Origin: Pseudomonas silesiensis
GTDB lineage: Bacteria; Pseudomonadota; Gammaproteobacteria; Pseudomonadales; Pseudomonadaceae
Direction of reading: 5' to 3'
Assembly (NCBI RefSeq): GCF_001661075.1
Contig: NZ_CP014870.1
Coordinates: 4,670,501-4,734,500 of the forward strand
Length of the DNA: 64,000 bases
The notes under the pieces were generated by a model. That model did no database searches, was not told where the DNA came from, and saw only the letters and a list, made by a program, of their open reading frames with translations. The position numbers and the translations under genes were made by a program. This document shows positions 26,247 through 34,419 of this stretch, piece after piece (the first letter of the stretch is position 1; each line of letters begins with the position of its first letter).

Positions 26247-26651
26247 CTATGCGAGAGCTGCGACGGTAAACACTGCATCCAGGGGAAGTGTTGTTACACC
26301 AGCCCCAAATGCGTTCTGACGGACGATATAATCAACGCTGGTAGCCGTGACACTCAGGAAGTTGTAGTGGAATGTGTGGTCAGCAGAGATGCCTTCTAAG
26401 AGACCCAGGAGCTTCGGTGGAGCTGTTAGCAGTTGGTCGCTATAGTCGATAGTGCCTCTGGCGTAGCTCGGCCCGTACGGCTGCTCTGGAGCGCCTGCGA
26501 CTGAGACAGTGATTCGGAATAGAATCGGGATACTGTCTGCATGTGTCAGTGCGTGGAAGTATCCAAGCTCTGCCGCTCCCCTTGTTCCAAACTGCGATAG
26601 TGCTGTGGTGAGGTCGTCAATACTGACGTCTGTTACTATTTCAAATGACAT
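26247..26651 (-). CDS. Hypothetical protein
   Basis: 134 residues (MSFEIVTDVSIDDLTTALSQFG). Mixed alpha/beta composition with no cysteine, signal or membrane segment. The pattern HADSIPILFRITVSVAG ... DYSDQLLTAPPKLLGLLEG and the small-residue C-terminus (PLDAVFTVAALA) do not match a family I know. It is 24 bp downstream of a small membrane-protein gene and 29 bp upstream of the amber-interrupted gene, so all three are probably cotranscribed. Confidence 0.65.
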   Translation of the reverse strand: MSFEIVTDVSIDDLTTALSQFGTRGAAELGYFHALTHADSIPILFRITVSVAGAPEQPYGPSYARGTIDYSDQLLTAPPKLLGLLEGISADHTFHYNFLSVTATSVDYIVRQNAFGAGVTTLPLDAVFTVAALA

Positions 26652-26675
26652 GTGTAATTCCTTGTGTGTGTGGGG

Positions 26676-26942
26676 TTATTTGGTTTGTTTGTGAACAGCT
26701 CGCTCAACTGTTCTATCGACATACGACTTCATCGATTCACGCTCATCGGCAAACTGCTGCTGTACTTCGTTGCGGTGATGTAGCACCAGTTCAGCCGCTG
26801 CCATCCTGGCATTGCTCTCTGCCACTGCGGCAAAGAACCTGGCTTCGTGATTAGATCGTTCGTAGATATATGCAAATAGGCCAACTGTGGCGAGGATTTC
26901 AAGTGTGCAGGCGATTACCACCGCCTGGATAACGGAATTCAT
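26676..26942 (-). CDS. Small membrane-anchored coiled protein
   Basis: 88 residues: an N-terminal hydrophobic helix (VIQAVVIACTLEILATVGLFAYIY, residues about 4-27) followed by a long charged helix (SNARMAAAELVLHHRNEVQQQFADERESMKSYVDRTVERAV) likely to form a coiled coil. The topology resembles small phage spanin-like or membrane-anchor proteins, but no such function can be claimed. It appears to start the left half of the leftward run. Confidence 0.62.
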   Translation of the reverse strand: MNSVIQAVVIACTLEILATVGLFAYIYERSNHEARFFAAVAESNARMAAAELVLHHRNEVQQQFADERESMKSYVDRTVERAVHKQTK

Positions 26943-27134
26943 ATAACTCCTTGGTTAATCCTGGAAAGTCTGCCCTAGTGATCACCAATCCTTAGTCTAT
27001 GCTGAAATATTCACTCAACTGCTGCATCTCTACCGCTAAAGCGGCCGAATGGAATTATATGGTTGAGTGGATTGCGAAGCGGACCTTCAAACCTGTACGA
27101 TTGGGCTCAGGTAGCTTCTTGATAAGGAAACAGG

Positions 27135-27599
27135 ATGAACGCTAGGATTGCACTTGCTGTTACTGCGTTGGCCAGCCTTGTGGGCTGTGTTGCCACACCC
27201 AAGCCGGAACTTGCGGAAGAGGGGTACAAGATATTTGCGGCATGGTTTGTTGGCGGGGACCGGTGTGTACTTAAAGGCAGTATCCAACCGGAACTAGTGG
27301 CCTTTGGTAAAATGGGGCTGAATCAACAGTTAAGTACGTTCTCGTACAGTCCTGAGCGGTTGAACACTGCAATCAGTAGAACTGATGCAGAGACGCCAAG
27401 TTCAGAGCCTACACAGGAAGCCTGTAATGCAATGGCATTGCGAATTGCTGAGTTAAAACAACAACAGGAAGCAAACGCTGCTAACTTCGCCATGCAACAG
27501 CAGTCAATTAATCAATCACTGGAAGTGCTACGCAGTAACACACCTACGATGACGTCCTGCAACCGCTACGGTACACAAGTCATCTGCAATACTTATTGA
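27135..27599 (+). CDS. Hypothetical lipoprotein
   Basis: 154 residues with a lipoprotein signal (MNARIALAVTALASLVGCVATPKPE; lipobox LVGC). The mature part ends in a Gln-rich helix (ELKQQQEANAANFAMQQQ) and a terminal region with CNRYGTQVICNTY that could form a disulfide. It is the only rightward gene within the leftward block. It is followed by an inverted repeat (ACGGCTA/TAGCCGT, 27608-27633) that may stop transcription from both sides. Function unknown. Confidence 0.7.
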   Translation: MNARIALAVTALASLVGCVATPKPELAEEGYKIFAAWFVGGDRCVLKGSIQPELVAFGKMGLNQQLSTFSYSPERLNTAISRTDAETPSSEPTQEACNAMALRIAELKQQQEANAANFAMQQQSINQSLEVLRSNTPTMTSCNRYGTQVICNTY

Positions 27600-27699
27600 T
27601 GGGTGCAACGGCTATAGTTATTCACTGTAGCCGTGCTCCTTGTGGTTGTGCATCTTTTGTAGGACAGCTTCAGCCCAGTTCATTTCATCATCGACGGCT

Positions 27700-28089
27700 T
27701 CACTCCTTACTGCTCGTTGAAGTGCGGGACGCTCCGAAACTTCTGCCAAACTGCACGTAATCGGCCAGCTCAACATTCACTGTTTGCTCAAAGACTTTCG
27801 ACCCTGTACCTGCGTATCGAACCTGGAATTCTTGAAACGCTCCTTCATAACCAGCCAAGAACCTTTCAACAACTTCAGTGACAACACGACTGCCTGACAC
27901 CATCAGAACTAGCCCCTGGGTCGTTTTAAACCAGGCAATCATGTGTTGATGCATACCGACGTAATCTTGAATTCTCATTTTCAAGGCTTTGCACAGTGGC
28001 TTAACTGGAATCTTGTCGCCTACCAGGGTTGCAACTGTCCTGTGTGTCCCGTGTTGCGATAGCGTGTTGATGTAATCTTGTAGACTCAT
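27700..28089 (-). CDS. Hypothetical protein
   Basis: 129 residues (MSLQDYINTLSQHGTHRTVATLVGDK), mixed alpha/beta, no cysteine-rich site or membrane helix. The C-terminus is Ser/Thr-rich. The start overlaps the preceding stop by four bases (ATGA), indicating coupled translation with the 88-aa protein gene. No family recognised. Confidence 0.65.
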   Translation of the reverse strand: MSLQDYINTLSQHGTHRTVATLVGDKIPVKPLCKALKMRIQDYVGMHQHMIAWFKTTQGLVLMVSGSRVVTEVVERFLAGYEGAFQEFQVRYAGTGSKVFEQTVNVELADYVQFGRSFGASRTSTSSKE

Positions 28090-28352
28090 TGTGTTTGTCC
28101 TCCTGGCATGTCGGTTACGTTGTATTCACTAAACTTCTGTAGAACTTGACTCTCGACGATACTGTCAGCAAATGCATGGCGACCTTTTGCATCGAGCCCA
28201 TACGAACACAACACTTCACTTCGTACTTGCAACCACAGCTCTTCCAGGGTGATTGATGTCTTCTGCACTTCTATTGGGTGACTCTCCTGCACTTCCACCA
28301 ACGGGCTACTGGCGTACTTGGCTTTCAAGATTTCGTAGGTGAGGTCAGTCAT
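28086..28352 (-). CDS. Hypothetical protein
   Basis: 88 residues (MTDLTYEILKAKYASSPLVEVQE), soluble, with one cysteine. It starts one base into the preceding stop (TAATG) and ends in a four-base overlap with the next gene, so it is the middle of a translationally coupled trio. No family recognised. Confidence 0.65.
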   Translation of the reverse strand: MTDLTYEILKAKYASSPLVEVQESHPIEVQKTSITLEELWLQVRSEVLCSYGLDAKGRHAFADSIVESQVLQKFSEYNVTDMPGGQTQ

Positions 28353-28912
28353 TAGTTTGCTCCCAACTGTGCACGTACAGCTTTCCGGGCAACACCAAGG
28401 GCTTGCTCGACTTCTTTACGAACACGATCAGCCTCAGCCTCTGCGTCTTTAGCAGCCTGCTCTTCTTTCAAACGTGCTGCGTTGGCAAGCAACAACTGCA
28501 CTTCACGCTCTACGATAGCGTTGTTCTCGGCTTCAATCTCAGCGTTGTAGTCCTGGGCAACTCTCTGGTAAATCTTCTCCAGGTTGGCGTCCAACTCTGC
28601 TTGAGGACGGTAGAAGTAGATGTACATCGACTGGCCCTGGAACGGGACGATTTCCAGTTCGTGCAGAGTAAACCCTTCTGCTAGTTTCTCCTTGTACACT
28701 TTCAGAATCTCGGTTGGGTAGACAACCAAGACGGGAACGTATGCACCATCTACATGCCCGGCGATTGCACGCCCTGTCTTTGGATCAGTAAAGGCGAAGG
28801 CGTCATGTCCATGTTGGGTGGAATAGAACTTCTCACGTGCAGCTTCTTTCAATGCTTCCAGCTCGGCCTTGCTGGCTTTACGTAGAACGGTGGTTTGTGT
28901 TGTTGCGGTCAT
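28352..28912 (-). CDS. Hypothetical coiled-coil protein
   Basis: 186 residues. The N-terminal 110 residues are a globular alpha/beta part (HDAFAFTDPKTGRAIAGHVDGAYVPVLVVYPTEIL). The C-terminal 75 residues are a continuous charged helix (EIEAENNAIVEREVQLLLANAARLKEEQAAKDAEAEADRVRKEVEQA), a strong coiled-coil candidate. First gene of the coupled trio. No domain recognised. Confidence 0.68.
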   Translation of the reverse strand: MTATTQTTVLRKASKAELEALKEAAREKFYSTQHGHDAFAFTDPKTGRAIAGHVDGAYVPVLVVYPTEILKVYKEKLAEGFTLHELEIVPFQGQSMYIYFYRPQAELDANLEKIYQRVAQDYNAEIEAENNAIVEREVQLLLANAARLKEEQAAKDAEAEADRVRKEVEQALGVARKAVRAQLGAN

Positions 28913-29018
28913 TATGTGTTTCCTCTTAGATGTATACTTGCCCGGACTTTCGGGCGTAGGTGTTCGCTGATCGAACTTGATCAGTCGTTACGATTGGTTG
29001 TTGGTGTTGCGAAGGGTG

Positions 29019-29174
29019 TTACCTGGCGGGATTGGGCCAATGTAGCTTAACGGCAAATAGTGGCACCTGGAGCTCTTCGCTGATCATCTCAGGCGTCATA
29101 TGATGCATGTGGCGGGCGATGTACGATTTAAGATATTCAAGCGTGTCGCGTTTCTTTTGTTCATCCTTGAGCAT
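29019..29174 (-). CDS. Very small hypothetical protein
   Basis: 51 residues (MLKDEQKKRDTLEYLKSYIARHMHHMTPEM) with a perfect GGGAGGA ribosome site 9 bases upstream. Its start lies inside the 3' end of the preceding gene (14-base overlap). The composition is helical, with a His/Met-rich centre. Function unknown. Confidence 0.55.
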   Translation of the reverse strand: MLKDEQKKRDTLEYLKSYIARHMHHMTPEMISEELQVPLFAVKLHWPNPAR

Positions 29175-29337
29175 CTGGTTGTTCCTCCCTAGCCCTGCTC
29201 AAGTAACTGTGAATGAATGCGGCATCGGCGGAATTATACGTGTGGAACGTATAGCCATGATGCTCAGGACGGCGATCAGACGCTGTGGCATCTAGAAGCT
29301 TCTGTTGTAGTTCCCTGATCGTCTCACTCTGTGCCAT
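29161..29337 (-). CDS. Very small hypothetical protein
   Basis: 58 residues from the ATG at 29337 (MAQSETIRELQQKLLDATASDRRPEHHGY). The first half is a charged amphipathic helix and the second is Ala/Ser-rich. It overlaps the next gene by 14 bases. Function unknown. Confidence 0.5.
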   Translation of the reverse strand: MAQSETIRELQQKLLDATASDRRPEHHGYTFHTYNSADAAFIHSYLSRAREEQPDAQG

Positions 29338-29348
29338 CACTATCGAGT

Positions 29349-29429
29349 TCAATACTTTACAGCTTCGATGTGAAGCTCCATCAGTCTGTCAACTTGGCTT
29401 GTCTCGTGTTGCTGTTGTACATCAGTCAT
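29349..29429 (-). CDS. Possible 26-residue peptide
   Basis: An ATG overlapping the end of the zinc-finger gene opens a 26-codon frame (MTDVQQQHETSQVDRLMELH), 11 bases before the next gene. The tight packing suggests a coupled reading frame or a translational bridge. Length alone gives little support. Confidence 0.3.
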   Translation of the reverse strand: MTDVQQQHETSQVDRLMELHIEAVKY

Positions 29430-29598
29430 TTTGTTTTTCCTCTGGTCCTGGTGGGCTGATCGTATCGAGGTTGATAAGTTTGCGTTTCTTCAACCGGTGG
29501 AATTCTTTGTTGCATGTCTGCGAACAGTACACTGCTCGCTGGGTCTTGCTCGGGAACGGCCTGTTGCAGTGATTACACAGGCGTACGACTACGGCCAT
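29422..29598 (-). CDS. Small zinc-finger protein at the head of the leftward run
   Basis: 58 residues starting MAVVVRLCNHCNRPFPSKTQ and containing VYCSQTCNKEFHRLKKRKL. The C-x2-C ... C-x3-C arrangement followed by basic residues is typical of small treble-clef, DUF2116-like zinc proteins. An AGGAG-like site lies upstream. It is the first gene after the structured leader and terminator, so its expression would depend on read-through. Confidence 0.6.
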   Translation of the reverse strand: MAVVVRLCNHCNRPFPSKTQRAVYCSQTCNKEFHRLKKRKLINLDTISPPGPEEKQND

Positions 29599-29657
29599 AA
29601 GTTCTCCTATGGAATATGAGTGGTTGGGTATGTGGGGTGGAACGGAACTGCGAATGT

Positions 29658-29693
29658 AAAAAACGGGCAGGAAGATGATGGTCTTCTACCCGT
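29658..29693 (-). terminator. Intrinsic terminator ending the structured leader
   Basis: A 12-bp stem (ACGGGUAGAAGA pairing with UCUUC-UGCCCGU around one bulged C), a six-base loop and six U residues. It lies 60 bp upstream of the first gene of the leftward run. Confidence 0.85.
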
Positions 29694-29912
29694 CTCAAGT
29701 ACATCGATGTGTGTTGCGAATTTGTTGCTGCCTGGGTCGAAAGCATTAACCCTAACGTTGGCGGCGGGAACGTTCGACGGGGATCAGTCCGTCTACCGAG
29801 TGTGTAGCCTGTGATGCCCGGTGGATCACGGGAGACCCTGTAGAGGGCGGCTGTTCGGCCTGGATGGAAACGCCAGCACCGAACGAAGAGACGAGAAATT
29901 TCCCTTATCTAT
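29658..29912 (-). ncRNA. Candidate structured leader or small RNA, about 255 nt
   Basis: Begins just after a consensus promoter and ends at an intrinsic terminator, with no start codon followed by a plausible gene between. Many hairpins follow one another on this strand: CUGG/CCAG; AGCC ... GGCU enclosing CCCU/AGGG and GUGAU/AUCAC; GACGG/CCGUC; AACGUU/AACGUU; and GGGU/ACCC. It precedes a run of small genes. It could be an independent small RNA, an attenuator or a P4-like immunity RNA. No Rfam family could be assigned from sight. Confidence 0.6.
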
Positions 29913-29919
29913 TTGTTAA

Positions 29920-29948
29920 ATTGTACCATGACATATGCATCCTGTCAA
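29920..29948 (-). promoter_or_regulatory. Consensus sigma-70 promoter
   Basis: TTGACA, a 17-bp spacer and TACAAT on the minus strand. The -10 and start region lie in a 16-bp segment (29911-29926) that recurs at 20339-20354 with one mismatch. Confidence 0.85.
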
Positions 29949-30218
29949 CACATTCCACACCAAAGCGCAACTCTTTTTTCGCTATAAAAAGATCAACCTT
30001 CCTCTCCTATCGCCTACAACCCAGTATAACCAACGGCTACAGGGCACTCATCGCTGACTACCGTTCGTCTGATCGTACGCAAAGGGCTGCCTATGGCTGA
30101 GTGACGCTATCGGACTAGCGGCAGGTGTCTTGGGGGGTGGGTTTGAATCGAGTGCGCAGCGAGGGGATTGTAGGCGAGTGCTCAGCCTGGAGCGGATGAT
30201 CCAGGGACTCTGGGGACG

Positions 30219-30241
30219 AGTAGTACAATTGAGTAGTACAA
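30219..30241 (+). repeat. Right arm repeat (putative integrase arm-type site)
   Basis: The same 23 bp as 17789-17811, with two AGTAGTACAA copies 13 bp apart, ending 49 bp before the right attachment repeat. Confidence 0.75.
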
Positions 30242-30251
30242 CTGAAAAAGA

Positions 30252-30286
30252 AAAACCCCCGCAAACCATTGATTTGCGGGGGTTTT
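30252..30286. terminator. Terminator now serving tRNA-Ser
   Basis: Stem AAAACCCCCGCAAA / TTTGCGGGGGTTTT with a seven-base loop, just beyond the tRNA 3' end on the minus strand. It lies inside the island, so the element supplied a replacement terminator. Confidence 0.8.
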
Positions 30287-30290
30287 CAGA

Positions 30291-30316
30291 ATGTGGCGGT
30301 GAAGGAGAGATTCGAA
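30291..30316. repeat. Right attachment site
   Basis: 26 bp identical to 17709-17734. It includes the last 23 nt of tRNA-Ser (CCA end and T-arm). Confidence 0.92.
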
Positions 30317-30383
30317 CTCTCGATACAATTTCTTGTATACACACTTTCCAGGCGTGCTCCTTAAGCCACTCGGACACTTCACC
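30294..30383 (-). tRNA. tRNA-Ser (anticodon GGA)
   Basis: 90 nt, minus strand, with acceptor stem GGTGAAG/CTTCACC, anticodon loop containing CTGGAAA (GGA), a long variable arm, T-arm GAGAGTTCGAATCTCTC and encoded CCA. It is the integration target of the island and remains intact. Confidence 0.95.
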
Positions 30384-30421
30384 GTATCTCTTCAAACAAG
30401 TTCTGTCTGTCGAGGCGCGCT

Positions 30422-30450
30422 AATGTAGTCGAAAGCTTTTCCGATGGCAA
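30422..30450 (-). promoter_or_regulatory. Promoter of tRNA-Ser
   Basis: TTGCCA, 17 bp, TACATT on the minus strand, followed by a GC-rich discriminator (GCGCGCC) typical of stable-RNA promoters. Confidence 0.6.
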
Positions 30451-30690
30451 ACTTTTTTTGCAGAATTTTCATGCGGTTAGCAATTTAGTCGTGGCGACGG
30501 GATTCGAGCCATGGCAAATCTGCCAATCTCCGGCTTGCCGTCCCCTTCCTTATAGAGGGCAGTACCCTGCCAGCATGGCGGGCTACGCGCGTCGGACGGG
30601 GAAAGGGTGACTGGCGGGTCAGTCATAGCGCTTTACCTGGCCTATGGCGGTGGGTAACGTCTGGCCTACTTTATTGAAAGGAATAGCGTC
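30451..30690. other. Spacer between tRNA-Ser and the crotonase gene
   Basis: No gene found. It contains GC-rich imperfect palindromes (around 30537-30600) that do not fold as a tRNA. Confidence 0.4.
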
Positions 30691-31380
30691 ATGAGTGAGT
30701 TGATTTCCTACCATCTCGAAGACGGTATCGCGACCCTGACCTTGAGCAATGGCAAGGTCAATGCGATTTCGCCAGACGTGATTGCTGCATTTAATGCTGC
30801 GCTGGATCAGGCGGTGACTGATCGCGCGGTGGTGATCATTACCGGTACGCCCGGGATTCTGTCCGGCGGTTACGACTTGAAGGTGATGACGTCCGGTCCT
30901 GAAGCAGCCGTGGCGCTGGTGACGGCCGGTTCGACCCTGGCCCGTCGTCTGTTGTCGCACCCGTTCCCGGTGATCGTGGCGTGCCCTGGGCATGCCGTGG
31001 CCAAGGGGGCGTTTCTGTTGTTGTCGGCGGACTATCGCATTGGTGTCGACGGCCCGTTCAGCATTGGTCTGAACGAGGTGCAGATCGGCATGACCATGCA
31101 CCACGCCGGCATCGAGATCGCCCGTGATCGTCTGCGCAAATCGGCGTTTCATCGTTCAGTGATCAATGGCGAGATGTTCAATCCGCAGAGCGCGGTGGAT
31201 GCCGGTTTCCTTGATCTGGTGGTGTCGGTCGAAGAGTTGCAAGGTGCGGCGCTGGCAGCGGCGCGTCAGTTGAAGAAGATCAATATGACGGCGCACAAGA
31301 ACACCAAGCTCAAAGTGCGCAAGGCGCTGTTGGAGACGCTGGATAACGCGATCATCCTGGATCAGGAGCATTTGGGTTGA
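30691..31380 (+). CDS. Crotonase / enoyl-CoA hydratase family protein
   Basis: 229 residues, short but complete for this family. The oxyanion-hole segments are ILSGGYDLKVM near residues 57-67 and CPGHAVAKGAFLLLSADYRIG near 98-118. The usual catalytic glutamates at the second active-site helix are not obvious (LNEVQIGMTMHHAGIEIA). It belongs to the low-similarity group with isomerase or hydrolase variants as well as hydratases. Stand-alone gene with AAGG ribosome site 11 bases before the ATG. The CoA substrate is unknown. Confidence 0.88.
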   Translation: MSELISYHLEDGIATLTLSNGKVNAISPDVIAAFNAALDQAVTDRAVVIITGTPGILSGGYDLKVMTSGPEAAVALVTAGSTLARRLLSHPFPVIVACPGHAVAKGAFLLLSADYRIGVDGPFSIGLNEVQIGMTMHHAGIEIARDRLRKSAFHRSVINGEMFNPQSAVDAGFLDLVVSVEELQGAALAAARQLKKINMTAHKNTKLKVRKALLETLDNAIILDQEHLG

Positions 31381-31474
31381 GTCCAATGCTGCACTATTGA
31401 ATGGCCTGACTATCGTGGCGTGATGCTGTTTATGGTGATGGCGATTTTTGTGGTTGGGTTGGGTTGGGGTACAT

Positions 31475-32268
<794 letters not shown>

Positions 32269-32456
32269 ACACACACAATCCACATCGATCATCTCGCTCC
32301 TGTTTAAAAGCCTGTTAGCAGCCCTAAACCGCACCTGACCGACAAGCCAGAAACATGCACTCAAACATCGGCCATCTCCTGACTCTATAGCTGCAATTGC
32401 CGAAATCAGTGCACATCCTTACACTGCGCCACCTTTTGTCCCGGTGGGGCCTGTAA

Positions 32457-33179
32457 ATGCTGTTTGTATTTCGTATGTTATTGATGGGCCTGCATTTTAT
32501 TTTAGCCGGTGTGCTTGGCGTACTGCTGGGCCTGTGCCGCCCCTTCAACCCGGATAACAGCCGTTTGTGCGCGCGACTGTATGCGTTGCCGGCGATGTGC
32601 ATCTTGCGCTTGCGGGTGAAAGCCGAGGTCGGGCCGCTGATGGATAAACCCGACAGCTGCGTGATCATTGCCAACCACCAGTCCAACTACGACCTGTTCG
32701 TGTTCGGCAATGTAGTGCCGCGCCGCACCGTGTGCATCGGCAAAAAAAGCCTGAAGTGGGTGCCGCTGTTCGGCCAGCTGTTCTGGTTGGCGGGCAATGT
32801 ATTGATTGATCGTGGCAATGCACAGAAGGCGCGGCAGTCGATGCTGACCACCACCCATACCCTGCAAAATGAAGACACTTCGATCTGGGTGTTTCCGGAA
32901 GGCACGCGTAATCTCGGTGAAGAATTGTTGCCGTTCAAGAAAGGCGCATTTCAGATGGCGATTGCCGCGGGCGTGCCGATCGTGCCGGTGTGTGTCAGCA
33001 CTTACGTCAAACACATGCGTTTGAACCGTTGGCGCAGTGGGAAAATCCTGATCCGCTCGCTGCCGGCGATTCCTACGGCGGGGTTGAGCCTGGAGGACAT
33101 GCCGCTGCTGATTGAGCAGTGCCGCGAGCAGATGCGCGAGTGCATCGCCTCGATGGACCGGCAGTTGCAAGCCGCTTGA
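32457..33179 (+). CDS. plsC: 1-acyl-sn-glycerol-3-phosphate acyltransferase
   Basis: 240 residues. An N-terminal membrane helix (MLLMGLHFILAGVLGVLLGLC) is followed by the acyltransferase motifs: NHQSNYD (NHx4D) near residue 70, the FIDRGNA-like VLIDRGNAQKA, PEGTRN near 140 and GVPIVPV near 165. It acylates lysophosphatidate to phosphatidate at the inner membrane. It is followed by a clear terminator and by corA. Confidence 0.94.
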   Translation: MLFVFRMLLMGLHFILAGVLGVLLGLCRPFNPDNSRLCARLYALPAMCILRLRVKAEVGPLMDKPDSCVIIANHQSNYDLFVFGNVVPRRTVCIGKKSLKWVPLFGQLFWLAGNVLIDRGNAQKARQSMLTTTHTLQNEDTSIWVFPEGTRNLGEELLPFKKGAFQMAIAAGVPIVPVCVSTYVKHMRLNRWRSGKILIRSLPAIPTAGLSLEDMPLLIEQCREQMRECIASMDRQLQAA

Positions 33180-33182
33180 AAG

Positions 33183-33206
33183 AAACCCGCCTGGCGCGGG
33201 TTTTCT
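33183..33206 (+). terminator. plsC terminator
   Basis: Stem AAACCCGC / GCGGGTTT followed by TTCTTTT, directly after the plsC stop. Confidence 0.8.
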
Positions 33207-33325
33207 TTTGCCCGCGAACTTTTGCCTACGAACTCTGCAGACTTTGCTGACTCTCAAGCAGCAGACAAGGCTAAGCTGAACATTGCCTGCCACTGCCATC
33301 TGCTTATAAGAAGTGAACCACCATC

Positions 33326-34297
33326 ATGGGTAGAGTTGTTGCTGCTGCGGTTTACAGCGCCGGTAAGAAAGTCACCAATATCACCCTCGACGAAGGCGCG
33401 GCCTGGGCGGCAAAGCCGGGCCACTTTGTCTGGATCGGCCTGGAAGAGCCGAACGCCCAGGAGCTGTTCAATCTGCAGCGCCAGTTCAACCTGCACGAAC
33501 TGGCCATCGAAGACGCGCTTGAAAAACACAGCCGACCGAAACTCGAGACCTTCGGCGACGCCCTGTTTATCGTCACCTATTCGCCCATCCGCAACGAAGG
33601 CAAACTGGAGTTCATCGAGACTCACATCTTTGCCGGCAACGGCTACATCATCACCGCACGCAATGGTCACTCGGCGTCCTACGCCTATGTGCGCCAGCGC
33701 TGCGAGGCGCGGCCGCTGTTGCTGGAGCACGGCGAAGACTTCGTGCTCTATGCCATCCTCGACTTCGTGATTGAAAACTACCAGCCCATGGGCGAAGCGA
33801 TCCACGCCGAAATCGACGAGCTGGAACGCAATGTCATGTGCGGCTCCCTGAACGAGCGCGACATTCAAAAACTCCACAGCCTGCGCCGTGACGTCCTGCG
33901 TCTGCGCCGTTACGCGGCACCGATGGTGGAAATCGGCGAGGAACTGCAGAAACTGAGTTTCCCGTTCATCGACAAGAACATGCGCCCGTATTTTCGCGAT
34001 GTGCAGATCCACGTGACACGGCAGATGGAAGACCTGACGACCCTGGCGGACATTGCCAGTCAGACGATCGAGGTCGGGGTGTTGCTGGAGGCGTCACGGC
34101 AGAGCGTGGTGCAGCGCAAGTTTGCCGCATGGGCCGCGATCCTGGCGTTTCCGACGGCGGTGGCTGGCATCTACGGGATGAACTTCCAGAACATGCCGGA
34201 GTTGACCTGGCACTACGGGTATTTCGCGGTGCTGGGGTTTATTGCGGTGGGGTGTGTGAGTTTGTGGGCGAGTTTCAAGAGGTCGGGGTGGTTGTAG
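33326..34297 (+). CDS. corA: CorA-type magnesium/cobalt transporter
   Basis: 323 residues. A long cytoplasmic N-terminal alpha/beta and helical domain is followed by two C-terminal transmembrane helices. The signature YGMNFQNMPEL (GMN) lies at about residues 287-297 in the loop after the first helix (FAAWAAILAFPTAVAGI). The short basic C-terminus FKRSGWL is typical. It forms a homopentameric inner-membrane channel for divalent cations. Confidence 0.95.
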   Translation: MGRVVAAAVYSAGKKVTNITLDEGAAWAAKPGHFVWIGLEEPNAQELFNLQRQFNLHELAIEDALEKHSRPKLETFGDALFIVTYSPIRNEGKLEFIETHIFAGNGYIITARNGHSASYAYVRQRCEARPLLLEHGEDFVLYAILDFVIENYQPMGEAIHAEIDELERNVMCGSLNERDIQKLHSLRRDVLRLRRYAAPMVEIGEELQKLSFPFIDKNMRPYFRDVQIHVTRQMEDLTTLADIASQTIEVGVLLEASRQSVVQRKFAAWAAILAFPTAVAGIYGMNFQNMPELTWHYGYFAVLGFIAVGCVSLWASFKRSGWL

Positions 34298-34320
34298 CCG
34301 ACACCGGGGCGTCTGCCAGA

Positions 34321-34415
34321 TTCGCGGGCAAGCCGGATCGCCGCACCGCTCGCTCCTACAGGCACACCGAAATCCCGTAGGAGCGAGCGGTGCGGCGATC
34401 CGACTTGCCCGCGAA
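34321..34415. repeat. REP-type inverted pair
   Basis: Arms containing GGATCGCCGCACCGCTCGCT and its complement with a 16-bp gap, between convergent corA and the amidotransferase gene. Confidence 0.85.
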
Positions 34416-34419
34416 GCTC

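Larger units (their letters stand above)
17709..30316. mobile_element. 12.6-kb integrated element in tRNA-Ser(GGA)
   Basis: Bounded by 26-bp identical direct repeats, 17709-17734 and 30291-30316, that correspond to the 3' end of tRNA-Ser(GGA); one repeat length is 12,582 bp. The intact tRNA is at the right end, and a displaced 3' fragment with the original terminator is at the left. The interior is visibly more AT-rich than the flanking chromosome. It encodes a large tyrosine integrase at the left end, a second small tyrosine recombinase, two winged-helix/Rep-like proteins, an iteron-like array, lipoproteins and many small unknown proteins. No capsid, terminase, relaxase or known defence gene is visible, so it may be an integrative mobilisable element or a phage satellite. 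Confidence 0.9.

Noticed and set aside
27600..27699. 21-codon frame after the 129-aa gene
   Set aside because: Too short, no ribosome site at usable spacing, and not clearly coupled.
17709..30316. Complete prophage
   Set aside because: No capsid, portal, terminase, tail or lysis genes recognised; the size is too small.
30481..30610. Possible tRNA-like sequence after tRNA-Ser
   Set aside because: Contains GATTCGAGCC but does not fold into a cloverleaf and lacks matching acceptor arms.
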